DNA of 64,000 nucleotides from Evernia prunastri. Taxonomy: Eukaryota > Ascomycota > Lecanoromycetes > Lecanorales > Parmeliaceae. The notes below the pieces were generated by a model. It saw only the letters and a list, made by a program, of their open reading frames with translations, was not told where the DNA came from and did not search any database. The translations under genes were made by a program, and so were the position numbers. Location: positions 207,037 through 271,036 of the forward strand of contig NKYR01000050.1 in the NCBI GenBank assembly GCA_003184365.1, read 5' to 3'. This document shows positions 45,461-57,642 of the stretch, piece after piece (the first letter of the stretch is position 1; each line of letters begins with the position of its first letter).

Positions 45461-48400
45461 TGTCCGGGGTAAATCATGAATAAACTCCGGAGCTCATGAG
45501 TGCCTGTTGTCCTGACTGCGAATCTTGAATGTCAACAACGTCTCATCGAATTGGCTGATGCCGAGGTAGTCAAATAGGACGAAACCGGGACCGAGGAGAC
45601 ATCTACACAGCGGAGATGAAAGGGTCAAGCACAGGAGCAAGCAAACCAGACATAACACAACACAAGACCAAATAAAAAAAACCCCGGACTGAAAGAGAAT
45701 TGCAGGTCTCAAACAAACAGCTAGAGTTAGATCTCAACGAGGGATGGACTCGACAGTGAAAATTCAGATCCGAGGTGGAGGCACACCTGAAGCGGAGAAC
45801 GGCGACAATGCTGGCCTGACTATGGGCCCGACGGGGTGCTCAAGGTTACATCTCACGATATCGTATCGCACGGTAGCTCGCCATCGAAAGGGACCCCGCG
45901 CCTGCGAGCACCCACCCTAGGACGTTCAGGAAGGAGGCCCTCTGGAACCAAGCACATCGAGAGCTCTTGTTTTGGAAATAGCGATGTGGATTCTGGCTGT
46001 TGTGGTGTCGTAGATGGCCCGTATGGTAAGAAACTTAGATGTACAGCACGCAGAGCAACGATGCCCGTATAGATGAGAGAAACCCAGCGATAGCGAACTC
46101 AGACAGACCTAGGTACCTCCCGAGGAAACCGTCCCATACCATCAGCCCGAACCGAACTCTACACGGCTGCCGATCAGAACCAGAGATACGAGCAATTCAA
46201 TCTACACACACCACCTGATATCACAAAAAGCACTCGAGTCATTGCCGTGCTTGGAACATGTGAGCTTGCGGATGCTACTCTAATCGTGATGGCTGGTTTG
46301 TAAGCGATTTTTTTCATTTTTTGCGGAATAATCTTTCGGGGCATCACCGAAAACCAGAATTGGTGTCACAGCCTAGATCTAGACGAGCTGGTGGCGAAGC
46401 ACCAGCATAAGCACCAGCGTTACCTCCACGGCAACCCCAATGGCCAGAAGGAAAATTGTACTGCTGGATTCCGGCATCCTAACACAAGCCAACAGCACGC
46501 CCATCCGAGTTCGAGCTTGATTAAAAACTGTCAGAGTCAGACTCTTTATCGACTCATGTTAGTTGAAAGGTGCTGCCGAAGTCTTCTGCGGAGTAGCCTT
46601 ATAACCTATAGCATTGTGAGCTTGGCCTGAAAAGGGGCTTATCCTCTGTTAGAGTCTTCCTAGAAAATCTACATCTTCTTCCAATCTACACGAACTGTGC
46701 CTAGCTACCTACTGTTGTCTATATTTAATCTATCTTTTAATACCGGCCAGATGGAACAAAAGCTATAATTCATTTCGGCAAGCTCGTGCAGTTTTGCCTC
46801 TGAAGATGAAAGCTTGTGATTATACAAGTAACTATTGCAATTATTCTCTGTGAAAGAGACATCTCTTCACGCTACCACAGAGTTATTCGATAAGATATAT
46901 ACTACCGTTTGAGCTGCCGAAATGACAATCTTATGACCGAGAACCACAGCCCCCCCCCCCCCCCCCCCCCCCAAAAAAAAACAAGTCGGGTATCATTTGG
47001 CTCGCTCATCCCCTCGCCAAGTACGTGGGTACGACTAGATTGGGGGGCTAAATGGTAAATGCGGATCTAATGATCGGACTCTGGTGTTTGCACCCCTCTT
47101 GACTCGCCTGTGGCCCCCGGCCCGAAAGATGACGACGACAACGACGGTAACGGCAACGCCGGAGAGGGTGCGAGTGACGCCTATGTCACAGACTCTCAGT
47201 TCCACCCCCAACTGCCTCAAGTCTAACGGTCCATACATTCCTCATACAATGGAACTGCCGATGAGTTCCATCATCACAGTCATCGATTTAGCCGGGCTCT
47301 GCTGAAAGATGGAAGAACGATGCGATGCGCAGTGTTAAGAGAGTTTTTTTTTCCAGGGGTTGGGTCTGGATAGTCAAGATATCGTGTAGGACTATAGCCA
47401 TCATCGAGAGGGGATGACCGGAATGAAAGTGGTAGGCCCTGATTTGCCAGCGGGTATTGACCAGCTCGCCAGTCGTGAGTCTGATCGTAGCTTTGGTACG
47501 GCTCCCTTCTTTTTTTATCCGTCAATCTTGACTTTGATCATACTTATCCCATTGATGAACCACCATGATGCTTTCTTAGACGTCTCACTAAATTATAGAG
47601 AGTCCCCACTTCGTGACTCTCTTTCACGAGAAACTACTACCCGCTTGCTTGCCTCTATCAGACAAGCTTTAGGTATTGGGGTCACATTGACCAGTGCTTC
47701 TCAATCGGTCAACCTCGACGCGGATTTGGGAAGGCGACTTGGGCATATATAGTGCGACGGAAGATACAGTCGAGTGCTCGCAGAAGAACGGAAAGGACCT
47801 ATACGGACTACTTGGTCCTCGATGATGAGAAGAGCCTAGATCATAGGATATCTATCGGACAGGAAAAGTTCAGAAGTGAAATGGCAACGGGGAGATTTGG
47901 CGTATTCGGATCAGAAGAGGTGTCCAACAAACTTCGGGGAGGGGGTGCTAAGAAAGCAGACTCATGGCCTGAAGCAAGACCGGGACATACGCCTACCCAA
48001 GTCTGCTGGTTCGATCAATACCAGAACTATCACTCATCTAGACATTGCGTCCACTGGCATCAACTTCTGGCCCCTTCCTCTGGTTTTAGCCGCCACATCT
48101 ACTCTGCTAGCATCTTTCGGACGCGAGATTTCCGCCTGGATAGCTCAGTTGGAGGAGTCTTCCAGCCAGGCTCTGCTCATCAAGCAAAACTTATCGTTGA
48201 GGTTTCGCGACGAGTGATCGAATGAGGATTAGCGCGTAGCAGCAGCAGTACAAAGTCGTCTTCGTAATTCTCTCTTCTTCTTTCAAATTATATTCTCTTT
48301 CTCTTTCAAATTATATTCTCTTTCAATCTTAGTTATATCGATATCTCTGAAATATAATTATAGTCTTTAGTGTAACGTGATCGGCAAAGATTCTCATAAA

Positions 48401-48537
48401 TTTGGAAAGACGCGTCTGGATAGAGTTGATTCTCGCATTACTTAACGAACGTGTTCTCTTAAGAGAGATTTTGTGTCGCGCATTATTCAATATGTTAGAA
48501 GTAAAAAATATTTTCTTTCAAAAACGACTGACGTGAA
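45461..48537. other. Gene-poor 3 kb stretch without a supportable gene
   Basis: Only short frames without recognised motifs. It contains a poly-C/poly-A tract (separate entry) and, at about 48280-48330, two direct copies of TTTCAAATTATATTCTCTTTC. Low-complexity T-rich DNA surrounds 47340-47350 and 47510. The protein-like open frame at 47750-48225 lacks a promoter or family signal and I do not call it a gene. Confidence 0.45.
46950..46981. repeat. Poly-C (23) followed directly by poly-A (9)
   Basis: A run of 23 C from 46950 to 46972 is followed without a gap by 9 A. Such a junction can mark an integrated poly-A end or an assembly artefact. No retroelement protein is visible beside it. Confidence 0.9.
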
Positions 48538-48750
48538 TGCTCGGCGTGTGTTAAGGATATTTGCCGAGCTGAGCTACATAACTTCGTCCGAGCGAGGTTT
48601 GACCAGCAGATGAAAGAGATGGCAGCCAGATACAATGGAGGCGTGACACAAGTCATCCACCATATCAACGACTCGATCATATTATCTCAGAAAGAATACC
48701 GAGAAGCGCGAAGCGCGATGGCGTGGACTACTTCGGATATCAGCCTATAA
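48538..48750 (+). pseudogene. Isolated open fragment of an unrecognised protein
   Basis: A continuous frame encodes ECSACVKDICRAELHNFVRA, then FDQQMKEMAARYNGGVTQVI and SIILSQKEYREARSAMAWTT before a stop near 48750. It has normal amphipathic-helix composition and a Cys pattern C-x2-C-x5-C. It starts after a stop codon and no upstream exon is evident. It looks like the last exon or surviving piece of a lost gene. Confidence 0.3.
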
Positions 48751-50178
48751 TAAATCTCGTGATCTTTCCTTCACCTTACAGCAGCTCAACGGAAAGAGGA
48801 TTTCTGGTTCTTTCCGTAATAATTATTTACGAACCTTCGTCCCCCCAATCAGGCTCCCTACTCGTAACCGATCCTATTGCACCCCTGTTACTACTACCCC
48901 AGCAGAGTATTCGAAAATCTCGCAAGGTGTCCTCCTCACGCCCACGATCATGATTTTGCTGACCAGACATTTACTCAAGTGCTATAGGCCTTTCCACGCC
49001 GCCAGCATTTGAGTACCTCCCAAAATCATAATCCTAGGCTACGGAGGATTCCGAGCAAGCATAGGCATTCTTAAGGTTAAGCATGGGAAGGGTTTTGCTT
49101 GTGTTGTTTCTTCGGAATGAAGTCGGACATTTCTTCGGGCAGAGTTAAGCATGCTTAGGAAGAGTCGAGAAGTTCTTTGCTTATGCTCATGAATCTGTCT
49201 ACGAGAAAGTTTGTGCTGCTGCTTGGGTGAGTTCAGACATACCTGGGAGGAACATCTGATCTCAAGGTCGCGGGGGCTCTTTTCTCTTTGCTCCGTACGA
49301 GATCAAGGCGTAATGAATGGATTCACGGAATTCCGAGAGGATGCCAGGGTGAGGTTCAGAACAAGGTGGGGGGCGGGGGACGGGGTGGAAAGAATGGCGA
49401 AAAAGGGGGGAGAGGGGTGAGAGGGGGATGGGTGTGATTCGAGAATAAAAAGGGAGGCAGCAGCAAGCAATAAACATTACTTTCACAAACAGAAAAAGGG
49501 GAGCCGAGCGACCCTCCAAAAGACGTGACGTGGTGCGTGTGCATGCCAGCAGAGGGTCCAACAATTTCAGATATGTAGTAGCGAACATCTCCCCTCGAAC
49601 AATCAGAAGCAAGCAAACCAACCTGCTACTGTTGCCGCCAGACCCGATTAGAGTAGAGTAGGCCAGCCGTCAGCCAGACTCGACTCAACCCACTCACCCA
49701 ACGGCAATCACCAAGGGTTGATTGATTACCAAAAGCCCACTTACCTATCTACCTACCTACCTACCTGACCATGATCACGACGCGGAAAAATTGTGAAAAG
49801 GCACACCGCAGGGGGAGGATGAAGGCGGATACATAAATAAAAGGTAGTATCGTACGTAGCTGGGGGTCTGAGCAAGGTAAGAGAGATGGGGGGGGGCTCG
49901 AAGGGTAGTCGGTAATTTGGCAGAAGCGACAAGACTGAAAGAAAGGTTGAAAGATTCTAAACGCGGAAGCAGATGGTGCAAGCAGGCACAATGGTTAGAG
50001 TGGGTAAATGCTATGTATTCAACCAACTACATAGGTAGCTAATCTAATGCCATCGCATGCGTTTCCTCCAGCTAGCATTGCTCCCTCATGCTGCGATCTC
50101 CAATGCCATCCGTGTGTTGTCAAAAGGAACGGGCAAGTAGAAGACTCCGCAGAACAAGCTAGCTCAACCAGCCAGAAT
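48751..50178. other. Intergenic region downstream of the kinase gene
   Basis: No gene signature. G-rich and T-rich runs occur near 49366-49440. A tetranucleotide tract (ACCT/ACCTATCT)n lies at about 49742-49768. The right end is presumably the 3' untranslated region of the kinase gene. Confidence 0.5.
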
Positions 50179-52080
50179 CTACAGTGGAGAGTGTGCACCC
50201 CCCACCCACTCGACGTCGTCCAAGCTCTCGCTCGATGCCTGTGCATGAGCATTCCTACGCCAGTTTCGTACCTTTGCATCAACATTCTCCTTCCTGCTAC
50301 CCTTGTCCCAGCCACCATTCCCAGAAAACACCTTGAACCCAGCGCGCCAATTCCCAGTGTTCGTTATCTTCCGACCCGTCTCCGGCAGAGACTCCGGCCC
50401 ATTGTATTGACGCCTGCGATTGCCTAGTGCAGACCATTTGTCCATGATCGAACGCTTCGGAGTAGAAGCCCGATTGATGTTCCTTTTGATAGCAGGAGAG
50501 AGGGCTCTCTTCGGAGGCGGAGAGTAGCGTGGTGGTGCTTCCTCGAACATGAACACGTCGCTCTCGCTCACCACGTCTGTGGTTGCACGCTTGCCCTGCT
50601 GAGGACTTTGGGTCCTAGCATTGGTCGAAGTATCTTTGATCTCTGAAAGACGGCGGCGACGGATGGTGGGGTTATTATCTTTGCTCTCCTGGCTCCAGGT
50701 TCGGCTATTGAACTCGCGTCTCTTGTCGACCACTTGCTCACGCTTCATAAACTCGTCCTCTTCATCTTCGTCATAGATGTCGGTCCAGCTTTTCGAGACC
50801 GAGCTGTTCTTCTTGCCAAACACGGACGAAAGAGAAGTGATACGTGAGGGCAGTGAAGAAGGTACAGCGACAGGACTGGAGCGTGGAGGGTTGCGAGGAG
50901 CGGGAGCTTGCAAGGCCATGGACTTGATCGACGCACCGAGGACTGAATCGAGGCCAGAAGTAGAAGATGAATTTTGAGCAAAGGAGTACCAAGAATTTCG
51001 ATCCTTCTCAGAGGCAGGAAAGAGGTCTTCGGTATAGCTTTCCGTATCCGGGATGGCAGACAATTGACGTCGGTGTGGGCTCATATGGAGGGCCTTGGAC
51101 CACGGGAAAGCACCCCCCTGATCGACGGGAGGACTTGAGATGGATGGTGTCCGAAGAGGCTCACGATTAGCACTTGGAGGAGCGATGTCACGAGCCTCGG
51201 TGCAGAAGTCATCCAAGGTCTCTTCGTCTGTAGTGAAGCTGACCACGTTCATGAGTGCCTCGCGGACGGCAGACAAGGAACGCTTGGTGGGATCGATGGC
51301 CAGAGCGTGAACCAAGACACCGAATGTGTCTTGAGACATGTTTGGAAAGATGTCGAAGAGAGCTTGATTATCTCGTGCAAAGTCTGTGAACAGCTTGTCC
51401 GATTCCGTTGGCGTCACGAAAGGGTTGCGAGAGAAGAGAATGTTCAACAGGCAAATACCAACGGCCCAGGTATCAGCTTTTGCAGGAGAGTAACCACTGT
51501 CCGTAGGGTCGTATTGTTCAGGAGCCATGTACCTGTCACTGCCAACGCAAGCTTCGTAGGACCAAGCGTCAGTGGTAGCCAGCCCCAGGTCACCGAGCTT
51601 CATGGAGCCATCCTTGGCTAGGAAGATGTTCTCCGGCTTGATGTCTCGGTGATAGAGTCCCTTGGTGTGCATGAACCCAAGAGCGTTGACCAGCTGCAGC
51701 ATGAATTCTCGCACATTGTTAGTCTCAAGAGGTCCACGGTCTAGACGAATCGCTTCGTACAGATCACCCATGGGGCAATATTCCAGAACCAGGTAGATGT
51801 GGGCCTTGGTCTCGAAAGAGTGAAGTAGATTGACAATGTTCGGGTGGTGACCAATGCGTCCATGGCACGCTAGCTCCACTGAGTTCTCATCAACGTCAAC
51901 TGCAGGGCAATCCTTGGCCGCCGAAGCTTTGCTCAAACATTTGATGGCGACGTTTTCACCGTTGCTGATGTCCTTCGCCAAGAAGACCATACCAAATGAT
52001 CCATGGTTCAACGGAGACAATGACTCGTAACGCCCGTCCAACACCAATCCTTCGACGAATTCTTTCTTCATACACTCCAT
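50179..52080 (-). CDS. Serine/threonine protein kinase, Ran1/Ksp1/Vhs1-like
   Basis: A cytosolic kinase of 633 residues in one exon. The start at 52080 gives MECMKKEFVEGLVLDGRYES. The glycine loop is NHGSFGMVFLA, the lysine sits in VAIKCLSK, the catalytic loop is HRDIKPENIFLA, the DFG position reads LGDLGLATTD (DLG in place of DFG), and VGSDRYMAPEQYDP ends the activation segment. The DLG and SDRYMAPEQ features and the alpha-C region HPNIVNLLHSFE fit the fungal Ran1/Ksp1/Vhs1/Sks1 group, which acts in nutrient signalling, filamentation and meiotic control. The C-terminal 330 residues are low-complexity and Ser/Pro-rich, probably regulatory. Almost 4 kb without a gene lies upstream. The exact orthologue within the group is not settled. 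Confidence 0.9.
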   Translation of the reverse strand: MECMKKEFVEGLVLDGRYESLSPLNHGSFGMVFLAKDISNGENVAIKCLSKASAAKDCPAVDVDENSVELACHGRIGHHPNIVNLLHSFETKAHIYLVLEYCPMGDLYEAIRLDRGPLETNNVREFMLQLVNALGFMHTKGLYHRDIKPENIFLAKDGSMKLGDLGLATTDAWSYEACVGSDRYMAPEQYDPTDSGYSPAKADTWAVGICLLNILFSRNPFVTPTESDKLFTDFARDNQALFDIFPNMSQDTFGVLVHALAIDPTKRSLSAVREALMNVVSFTTDEETLDDFCTEARDIAPPSANREPLRTPSISSPPVDQGGAFPWSKALHMSPHRRQLSAIPDTESYTEDLFPASEKDRNSWYSFAQNSSSTSGLDSVLGASIKSMALQAPAPRNPPRSSPVAVPSSLPSRITSLSSVFGKKNSSVSKSWTDIYDEDEEDEFMKREQVVDKRREFNSRTWSQESKDNNPTIRRRRLSEIKDTSTNARTQSPQQGKRATTDVVSESDVFMFEEAPPRYSPPPKRALSPAIKRNINRASTPKRSIMDKWSALGNRRRQYNGPESLPETGRKITNTGNWRAGFKVFSGNGGWDKGSRKENVDAKVRNWRRNAHAQASSESLDDVEWVGGAHSPL

Positions 52081-55000
52081 CTCTTTTCAAAGCAAACAGC
52101 CGGAGTGAAACGGGATAAAAAGATCGACAACAACGTTGTTGATGGGGTGTAGGTATGACTTTTGGGGTAGGTAGTACACGAGAAGTGATCTCAATTCTTT
52201 AGGTGGAAGCAACCTGGTCGAAGGAGTGACGTGATGCTAGTCCGGGGAGACCAGGTCCCGGACTGACGTATCGTGTCGATGACAGGTTGAAGAACCGTGA
52301 TGATACGCAACAGATCTGGAAGTGATCCTGGGGATTATACCGAAAAAAGCAAATACTGGATGAAACGCTCCCGCCCGCCGTTCATGGACCAAAAACTCCG
52401 TCTCGTTCTATCAAAGGCTCATGTGCAAGGTATCAGAAATGATTTTGTGTGTCGATCAAGGAAACAAGCTGACGGTGTGTGGTATCGTCAAAGGTTGCGT
52501 ATGTACGTGCAAAGAATTCGAAAGGCGTTACGTTAACATCCGGATTATTCAAGGCTTAGGTGGGAATCGTTGTAGCGAGAGAGTCGAATGGGATAGGTGT
52601 GAAAGCGAAGGAGAGGACGTCGATCGAGACCGACAGGTAATGAAATAAGGAAGTGTGTATGTCGCTGCGTATAGTCGTGAAGTGGAGGGAATCCGGGCAG
52701 CTAGGCCACTAGCTTGATGGAAACCCGCGGAGGCAAGGCCGGGGGATGAATTGACGCTCCGAAGGTATTGACTTGTGATGGAGATGATTAATAAAGATAT
52801 AGTATACGCTGGATTGATAGAGGTAGATTCGGTCTGGCATTCGAGAGCCTGAAGCTTAGCTGAGAGCGAGTTGAATCTTGTCTGGACTCGGTGTGGCCAA
52901 GAAAGCTAGAAGCCAAGATTTGCCCAGTCAGATTGTGATTGTCCCTCGAAGTGAATGGTGTGCAAGGACCGTATTAGATGACTCGAGCTTGGAAGAGAGA
53001 GAGATGGATGTAGGTCCGAGTTTGTTGTTGTTATAGGTAAGGGTTGGAGGAATGGAGGTGAGGGAACGGCGCTTAGAGAAGAAACAAAGGAGAGGGGGAA
53101 GACAATGACTGATGTAAGGTGATTGGCAGGTACGATCAGAACATTGAATCAGTTCTGTTTAGATGGCTTGGAGGAGGATCATGGTTGTTGATGGTGGTGG
53201 AGGAAAGAAGTCGTACGAGAGCAAAAGGTAAAAGGTGGGATAAAGCTCGGAGGAGCAACAGGTTTATGGGAAGGAAGGTCCGACGAGGGTTAAGATTGCG
53301 CTACTATGTCAACACTGCTAACCGAACTCCAAACAAGAATGGCCCTGACTACGGCTAGGATGAAAGCGGATTAGTTTTAGTGACAGGGTCTCCTCATTCC
53401 GACATGGGGTCGAGTTTCCATGTCTTTCTATCAACTAACAAGCCAAAGGGATAAAGGGCCAAGGGGGCCAAGACCAAGGCGGTTAGCATATCAGGCAAAG
53501 CAAGCCAAATACGAGTCCTGTGGTTGGTGCGTGATGAATAATGAACCGCTCGGAAAGATGAAGATGCAGGCTTAGCGCTCTTGCTTGGCTGCTTAGAATT
53601 TGTTATTTCTTTGATTTCTGTTTTTACTACTATAGGCCATAAATCAATGGCCATTAATTAAGGTAGCCATTAAAAATATATGTGACCATATGCACCTCTC
53701 ACACCATAGACGGAGGTTTGAGACTTGAATACTGACACTGGTTTGAGATCGGGCGTCTTGCAGGAGAAACAAAAAGAAAAGAAAAGAAAAAAAAGGTACT
53801 CGGTTGTCCCTATTGGTCATCTATCCCCATCCCCCATCCCCCATCCCAATCCATCCCTCCATAGTTCCAATACTCTCCGAATCCTAAGCACGGAAGGCGC
53901 ATGTCCCAAGCCATCAGCAAATAGGTAAGAGTGCTCTACAGTACAGCTGCTTTGAAAGCAAGGTCACAATGTCACAAGTCATCTCTCAAACCAACAGGCG
54001 GCAGGCTGACTGGGGTACCTCGGTAGGGAAGTCCACTACGGTGGATTCGTCATGCACCGCCCATGATGATTGCATATTAATATTTAGAGAGCGCATGATC
54101 GCGGATAGAAATTAAGAAAGACTAAATAAAGGAAAAGGAATAGTGGTTAGTTTGACATGCCTTGTGCCACCTTTACCACTACGTATATCCTGGTGTATTC
54201 CTTTTTGTTAGTGGTTCAGCCAATAGAAGAAAGAAAAGTCAGATGATACGTAAGCAATTTCTACCTAGGTAGAGTACGTCAGATCCCAGCCCCTCTCACA
54301 CACTCACACGCTCCCTGAAGCAAGCTAAAGGGCTCAAGGCTGGCGCCATGGTCCTCGTTTCGTCCTTTCCCCTCCGGCCACGTATCTCCCATGATTAATT
54401 CGTTACAAATTTACAACATCAAGGCCCACTAGCCCACGTTTTGCCACTCCCTTTGTCACTCAAACCGCGGTACTTTACCCTTTCACTGTTGCAAGTCCTA
54501 ACCGTTTTACCGTTTTACACCGTGGGACAACAGTGGTACAATACACTGGTTCATCAATCACTTTTATGCAAGCGTCTTGTACCCATATACCCTACACACA
54601 GTTAGGTATACTCCAACAGCCGTGGCCATGCTTAACATACACCAGATATCATTCGAGTCTGTGACAGGTTGGCCTCAGGCTTGCTTTGACCTACTGCAAG
54701 TCTGCGACAACTTGACAAGCAAGCTCGTTGACCATCTAATTTTATTGGCGTACCCGCCATGAAAAAACGGTCTTTATGCGATTGCCGAACTCATCATAGG
54801 TAGCTTACTTAGAGTAGTCGTATGCTGTATGATGTTGCTTCATTATTTTTATTCTCTTTTGTTCATACACCAGTATCATTAAATACCTAGGTAGGTATCT
54901 TTGTCAATTGCTGACCGAAGAGGAAAGGGATGGCTCGAATGACCTCGCCGAGTCCAGCACGGTCCGGACATTAGTTCCCCACCCTGCAAGTAACCGCACG

Positions 55001-56070
55001 GCTCGATCCCGTCTCATATCTATCCTTCACTCATCTTTCACCGCCTCGGGCTCGGCTTATCTATTACCAAGAGCCAGCAGAATTGAGCATTGAGCATATC
55101 CTATGCTTGCTGGCTAAGGTACCCACCACCACGGAAATAACCCGACTTGGCTACCTGCAGCTCGGGGCCAACGGATTTTCCTTCAAGCACGGCGATACAG
55201 TAGCCAATGGAGCTTGGCAACAGCGCAGCGGCATTGTCGACGGTGAGGGGCCGCTGCCGGTTTCTTCAGCACCTTCCTGTTGCGCTGCGCCAAAGCTCCG
55301 AGAACAGAAACGGTCTTTCTATCTTCATGCAATTGTTGCAGCCTTAGCCACAGAAAGTGCCCATGCTGAAGGAAAAGTAGGTCCCAGAAGCTACTTGCAA
55401 CTTGCATAATCTCTCCACGCTCTCCAAAGTGCGTGGAGAACTGCGGTTGGCAAAGGCTTGGATTGATGCTACACCCCCGTAGATTCTCGGAGTGACCTTT
55501 CAAACCTGGAGGCTTTTTCCTAGCCTTGCATTTTAGAGTGTCCAGTGCTCTCTGAATGCTTTCTCAACATTGCTACATGCCTTCACTACCTACTAATTTT
55601 CCTTCTCTTTCGTTCACTTGCATACTACACTCGACCACGCTATGTGAGCCTTTACCCTCAGTGGCGGCGCGACGGTTGTGGAAACCGAAGCGCATGACAG
55701 CAGCCTTCAAACAACAGAACTATTTACTCAGTCGGATCTTTCAAGGCCCAGAACCCCCCAATTTACCAACAGGCACCAAGTTATAGGTGCAGTAGCGCAG
55801 CCTCGATCTACCGCTTGGGGCGTTATTGTTGGAGCAACCGAGCAGCTACGGGCCCCCTGCATATGCATATGCAAGGCAATACGCCGTTGGATAAAAAAGT
55901 GCAACACAGACCGAGGGGAACGATACGCGTGATATGAGATCGAGAGCATCTTGGGGTATTAGTTGTTAGTAGTGAGGTCGTTGGTCTGGTTTGACTTGCT
56001 TTACAGTCTTTAATTAATATTGAACACTTTGGTTCCGCCGTTAGCAATGTGGCACACGGTCGCGCCCTTT
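52081..56070. other. 4 kb without a recognised gene between the kinase and the ZNF511-like gene
   Basis: The kinase (leftward) begins at 52080 and the next gene's stop is at 56071. I see no conserved protein in this stretch on either strand. The first 1-1.5 kb (52081-53600) is purine-rich on the plus strand with an AAAAGAAAAGAAAAG tract near 53768. It may be a long promoter and leader of the kinase, a pattern seen for fungal regulatory kinases. Around 54880 and 54260 are CCTAGGTAGGTA-type strings like those near 9580. Confidence 0.5.
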
Positions 56071-56974
56071 TCATGACCTACTGAACCCACCTCTCCGCCC
56101 TCCTCGTCCGAAACGAACACTGGGAGGCACAAATTTGAGGGCGGACATACCCAACGCGAGTTCATCGACCTCTGCATCAAGAGAAGGTGAATGACTTGGC
56201 GTTCCATTGCTTCCCTTGCTGTTCTCTGCCGCACGTGATTCAGTCGTATCTGCAGAATCAGAAAGATGATCTTGAGAGTCCTCCGTATGGTCATTACGTT
56301 GCTCGCTGAGGAAGGCTCTGGATGTAGCAGGGGTATGCTTCCTCGGCCAGGAACGCAACATGGAGCTTCGCTTGTCAATGCCTCTATTGACGATTTGGAA
56401 GTCGTAGTTCTGAATACTCCGTCAGACTGAGAGAGCAAGCAAAAGGCCATTTCGGCGTACATGCTTACCTTTGGGAAGATGTGTTTATCCGTGAGGTGCA
56501 TTCGTCGTTTCTGTGGGGTCGAGCAAACTTTGTCGCAGTCTTCGACGAAACATTGATACTGTTGCTCGCTGTCAGCAGCACACCTTGTCTTTCCCACAGC
56601 AAGAATCTGCCCAGCCGTACCGTCTTCTCTTCTTTTGCTCTCCTTGCTTCGGTCAAAGGGTCATGGTTCTCGCGGATATGTAGCCCCAGGAAGTGCTCTG
56701 TAGGGAAGTTCCTCCGGCACTCCGAACATCGGTGCGCGTGCTCCTTAGCGTAATGGGCCTCGAAGTCGTCGAAGGTAGAGAAAGAGATGGTATCATGATG
56801 GGGTGGAAGGGAGCATTTCATTACTGCACGTGTAGGGCGTTCGTCCGATGTCTGTATGTACTTTGCAGGGTGCAGTGGTGAGCCCGTGGGCGCTGGAGAC
56901 GAAGAGTCTGGTGTTGGAGAAGACGAAGAGATCGACGACGGTGAGGGAGAATCTTCTCGTAAGCGTTTAGGCAT
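56071..56974 (-). CDS. C2H2 zinc-finger protein, ZNF511-like
   Basis: A small nuclear-type zinc-finger protein of about 260 residues. The start at 56974 gives MPKRLREDSPSPSSISSSSP, a basic then Ser/Pro-rich N-terminus. The first finger-like segment has MKCSLPPHHD and FEAHYAKEH. Finger two is HRCSECRRNFPTEHFLGLHI with RENHD. An intron (about 56543-56628) joins AKEEKT to YQCFVEDCDKVCSTPQKRRM with HLTDKH, and another (about 56409-56468) joins IFPK to NYDFQIVNRGID. The order C2H2 - C2H2 - YQC(F/L)VE(D/G)C - HLxPxxF is that of the ZNF511 family, conserved from fungi to animals but with little functional data. The C-terminus is Ser/Asp-rich and ends in RFGRGGRRGGFSRS, an RGG-like tail. It is transcribed away from the SMG7-like gene. 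Confidence 0.85.
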
Positions 56975-57642
56975 GCTTGTGCGGATGTAACAGTGAGGAG
57001 TTTTACTCTGTTTACTTCTTGCCCAGCACACTGTCCCTTACGATGTAATGCAATAACATTTCCTCAAAGAGGCTTCCATTAGCCTTGGGATAAGTGCAGT
57101 GTTATTGAAGGTGGTATTTACATACGATTGGCAGGCGGGTGTCTGTGTCTTCAGGACCTCCTCGATGAAGTAGTTAGTAGCCCTAGCCCTAACATTCGGA
57201 TATAAAATATGGACTTAAAGATTTCGATCACGTAGCATCACGAATAGGAATCTCGTGCTACACCTGGAAAACAGGGTGTACCCATTGAGGTTTCCGCAAT
57301 CAAGTCTTCAAGGAATTTCCTCCATGGACTGTTTGAGCGCAGCTCTGCCGCTAAAGCTGCGTCCATATCTCTAACGGCGCGGCTGACCGTGGGGTCTTGA
57401 TGAAGAATCCGAGCTGCTCAAGTTTCCATGGCAAACACGACCGAGGAGAGATGGAGGTACATCCGATCTTCTATTCTTTGTTGATGAGATGGAAGCTCAC
57501 GATGCGCAGGCTGGCTCAAAGAGCAGAGAAAGACCTGCATACCTACCTGACCGGTGAAAACTCTACATTTCCGAACATTGCCCATTTCTTGGCTCAGTAC
57601 ATCTTTCAAGCGCACCAAAAAAGGCTCCTCTGACTCTTGAAG

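Noticed and set aside
48130..48215. A tRNA-like string (GGATAGCTCAGTTGG)
   Set aside because: The A-box-like part is good, but no matching B box, anticodon arm or acceptor pairing could be built downstream.
47750..48225. A 157-codon frame in the gene-poor stretch
   Set aside because: Two overlapping frames of similar length exist there, neither has a recognised motif, and no promoter or intron pattern supports either.
52297..53358. Several open frames upstream of the kinase
   Set aside because: They are short, overlapping and have no family resemblance; the purine-rich composition explains them.
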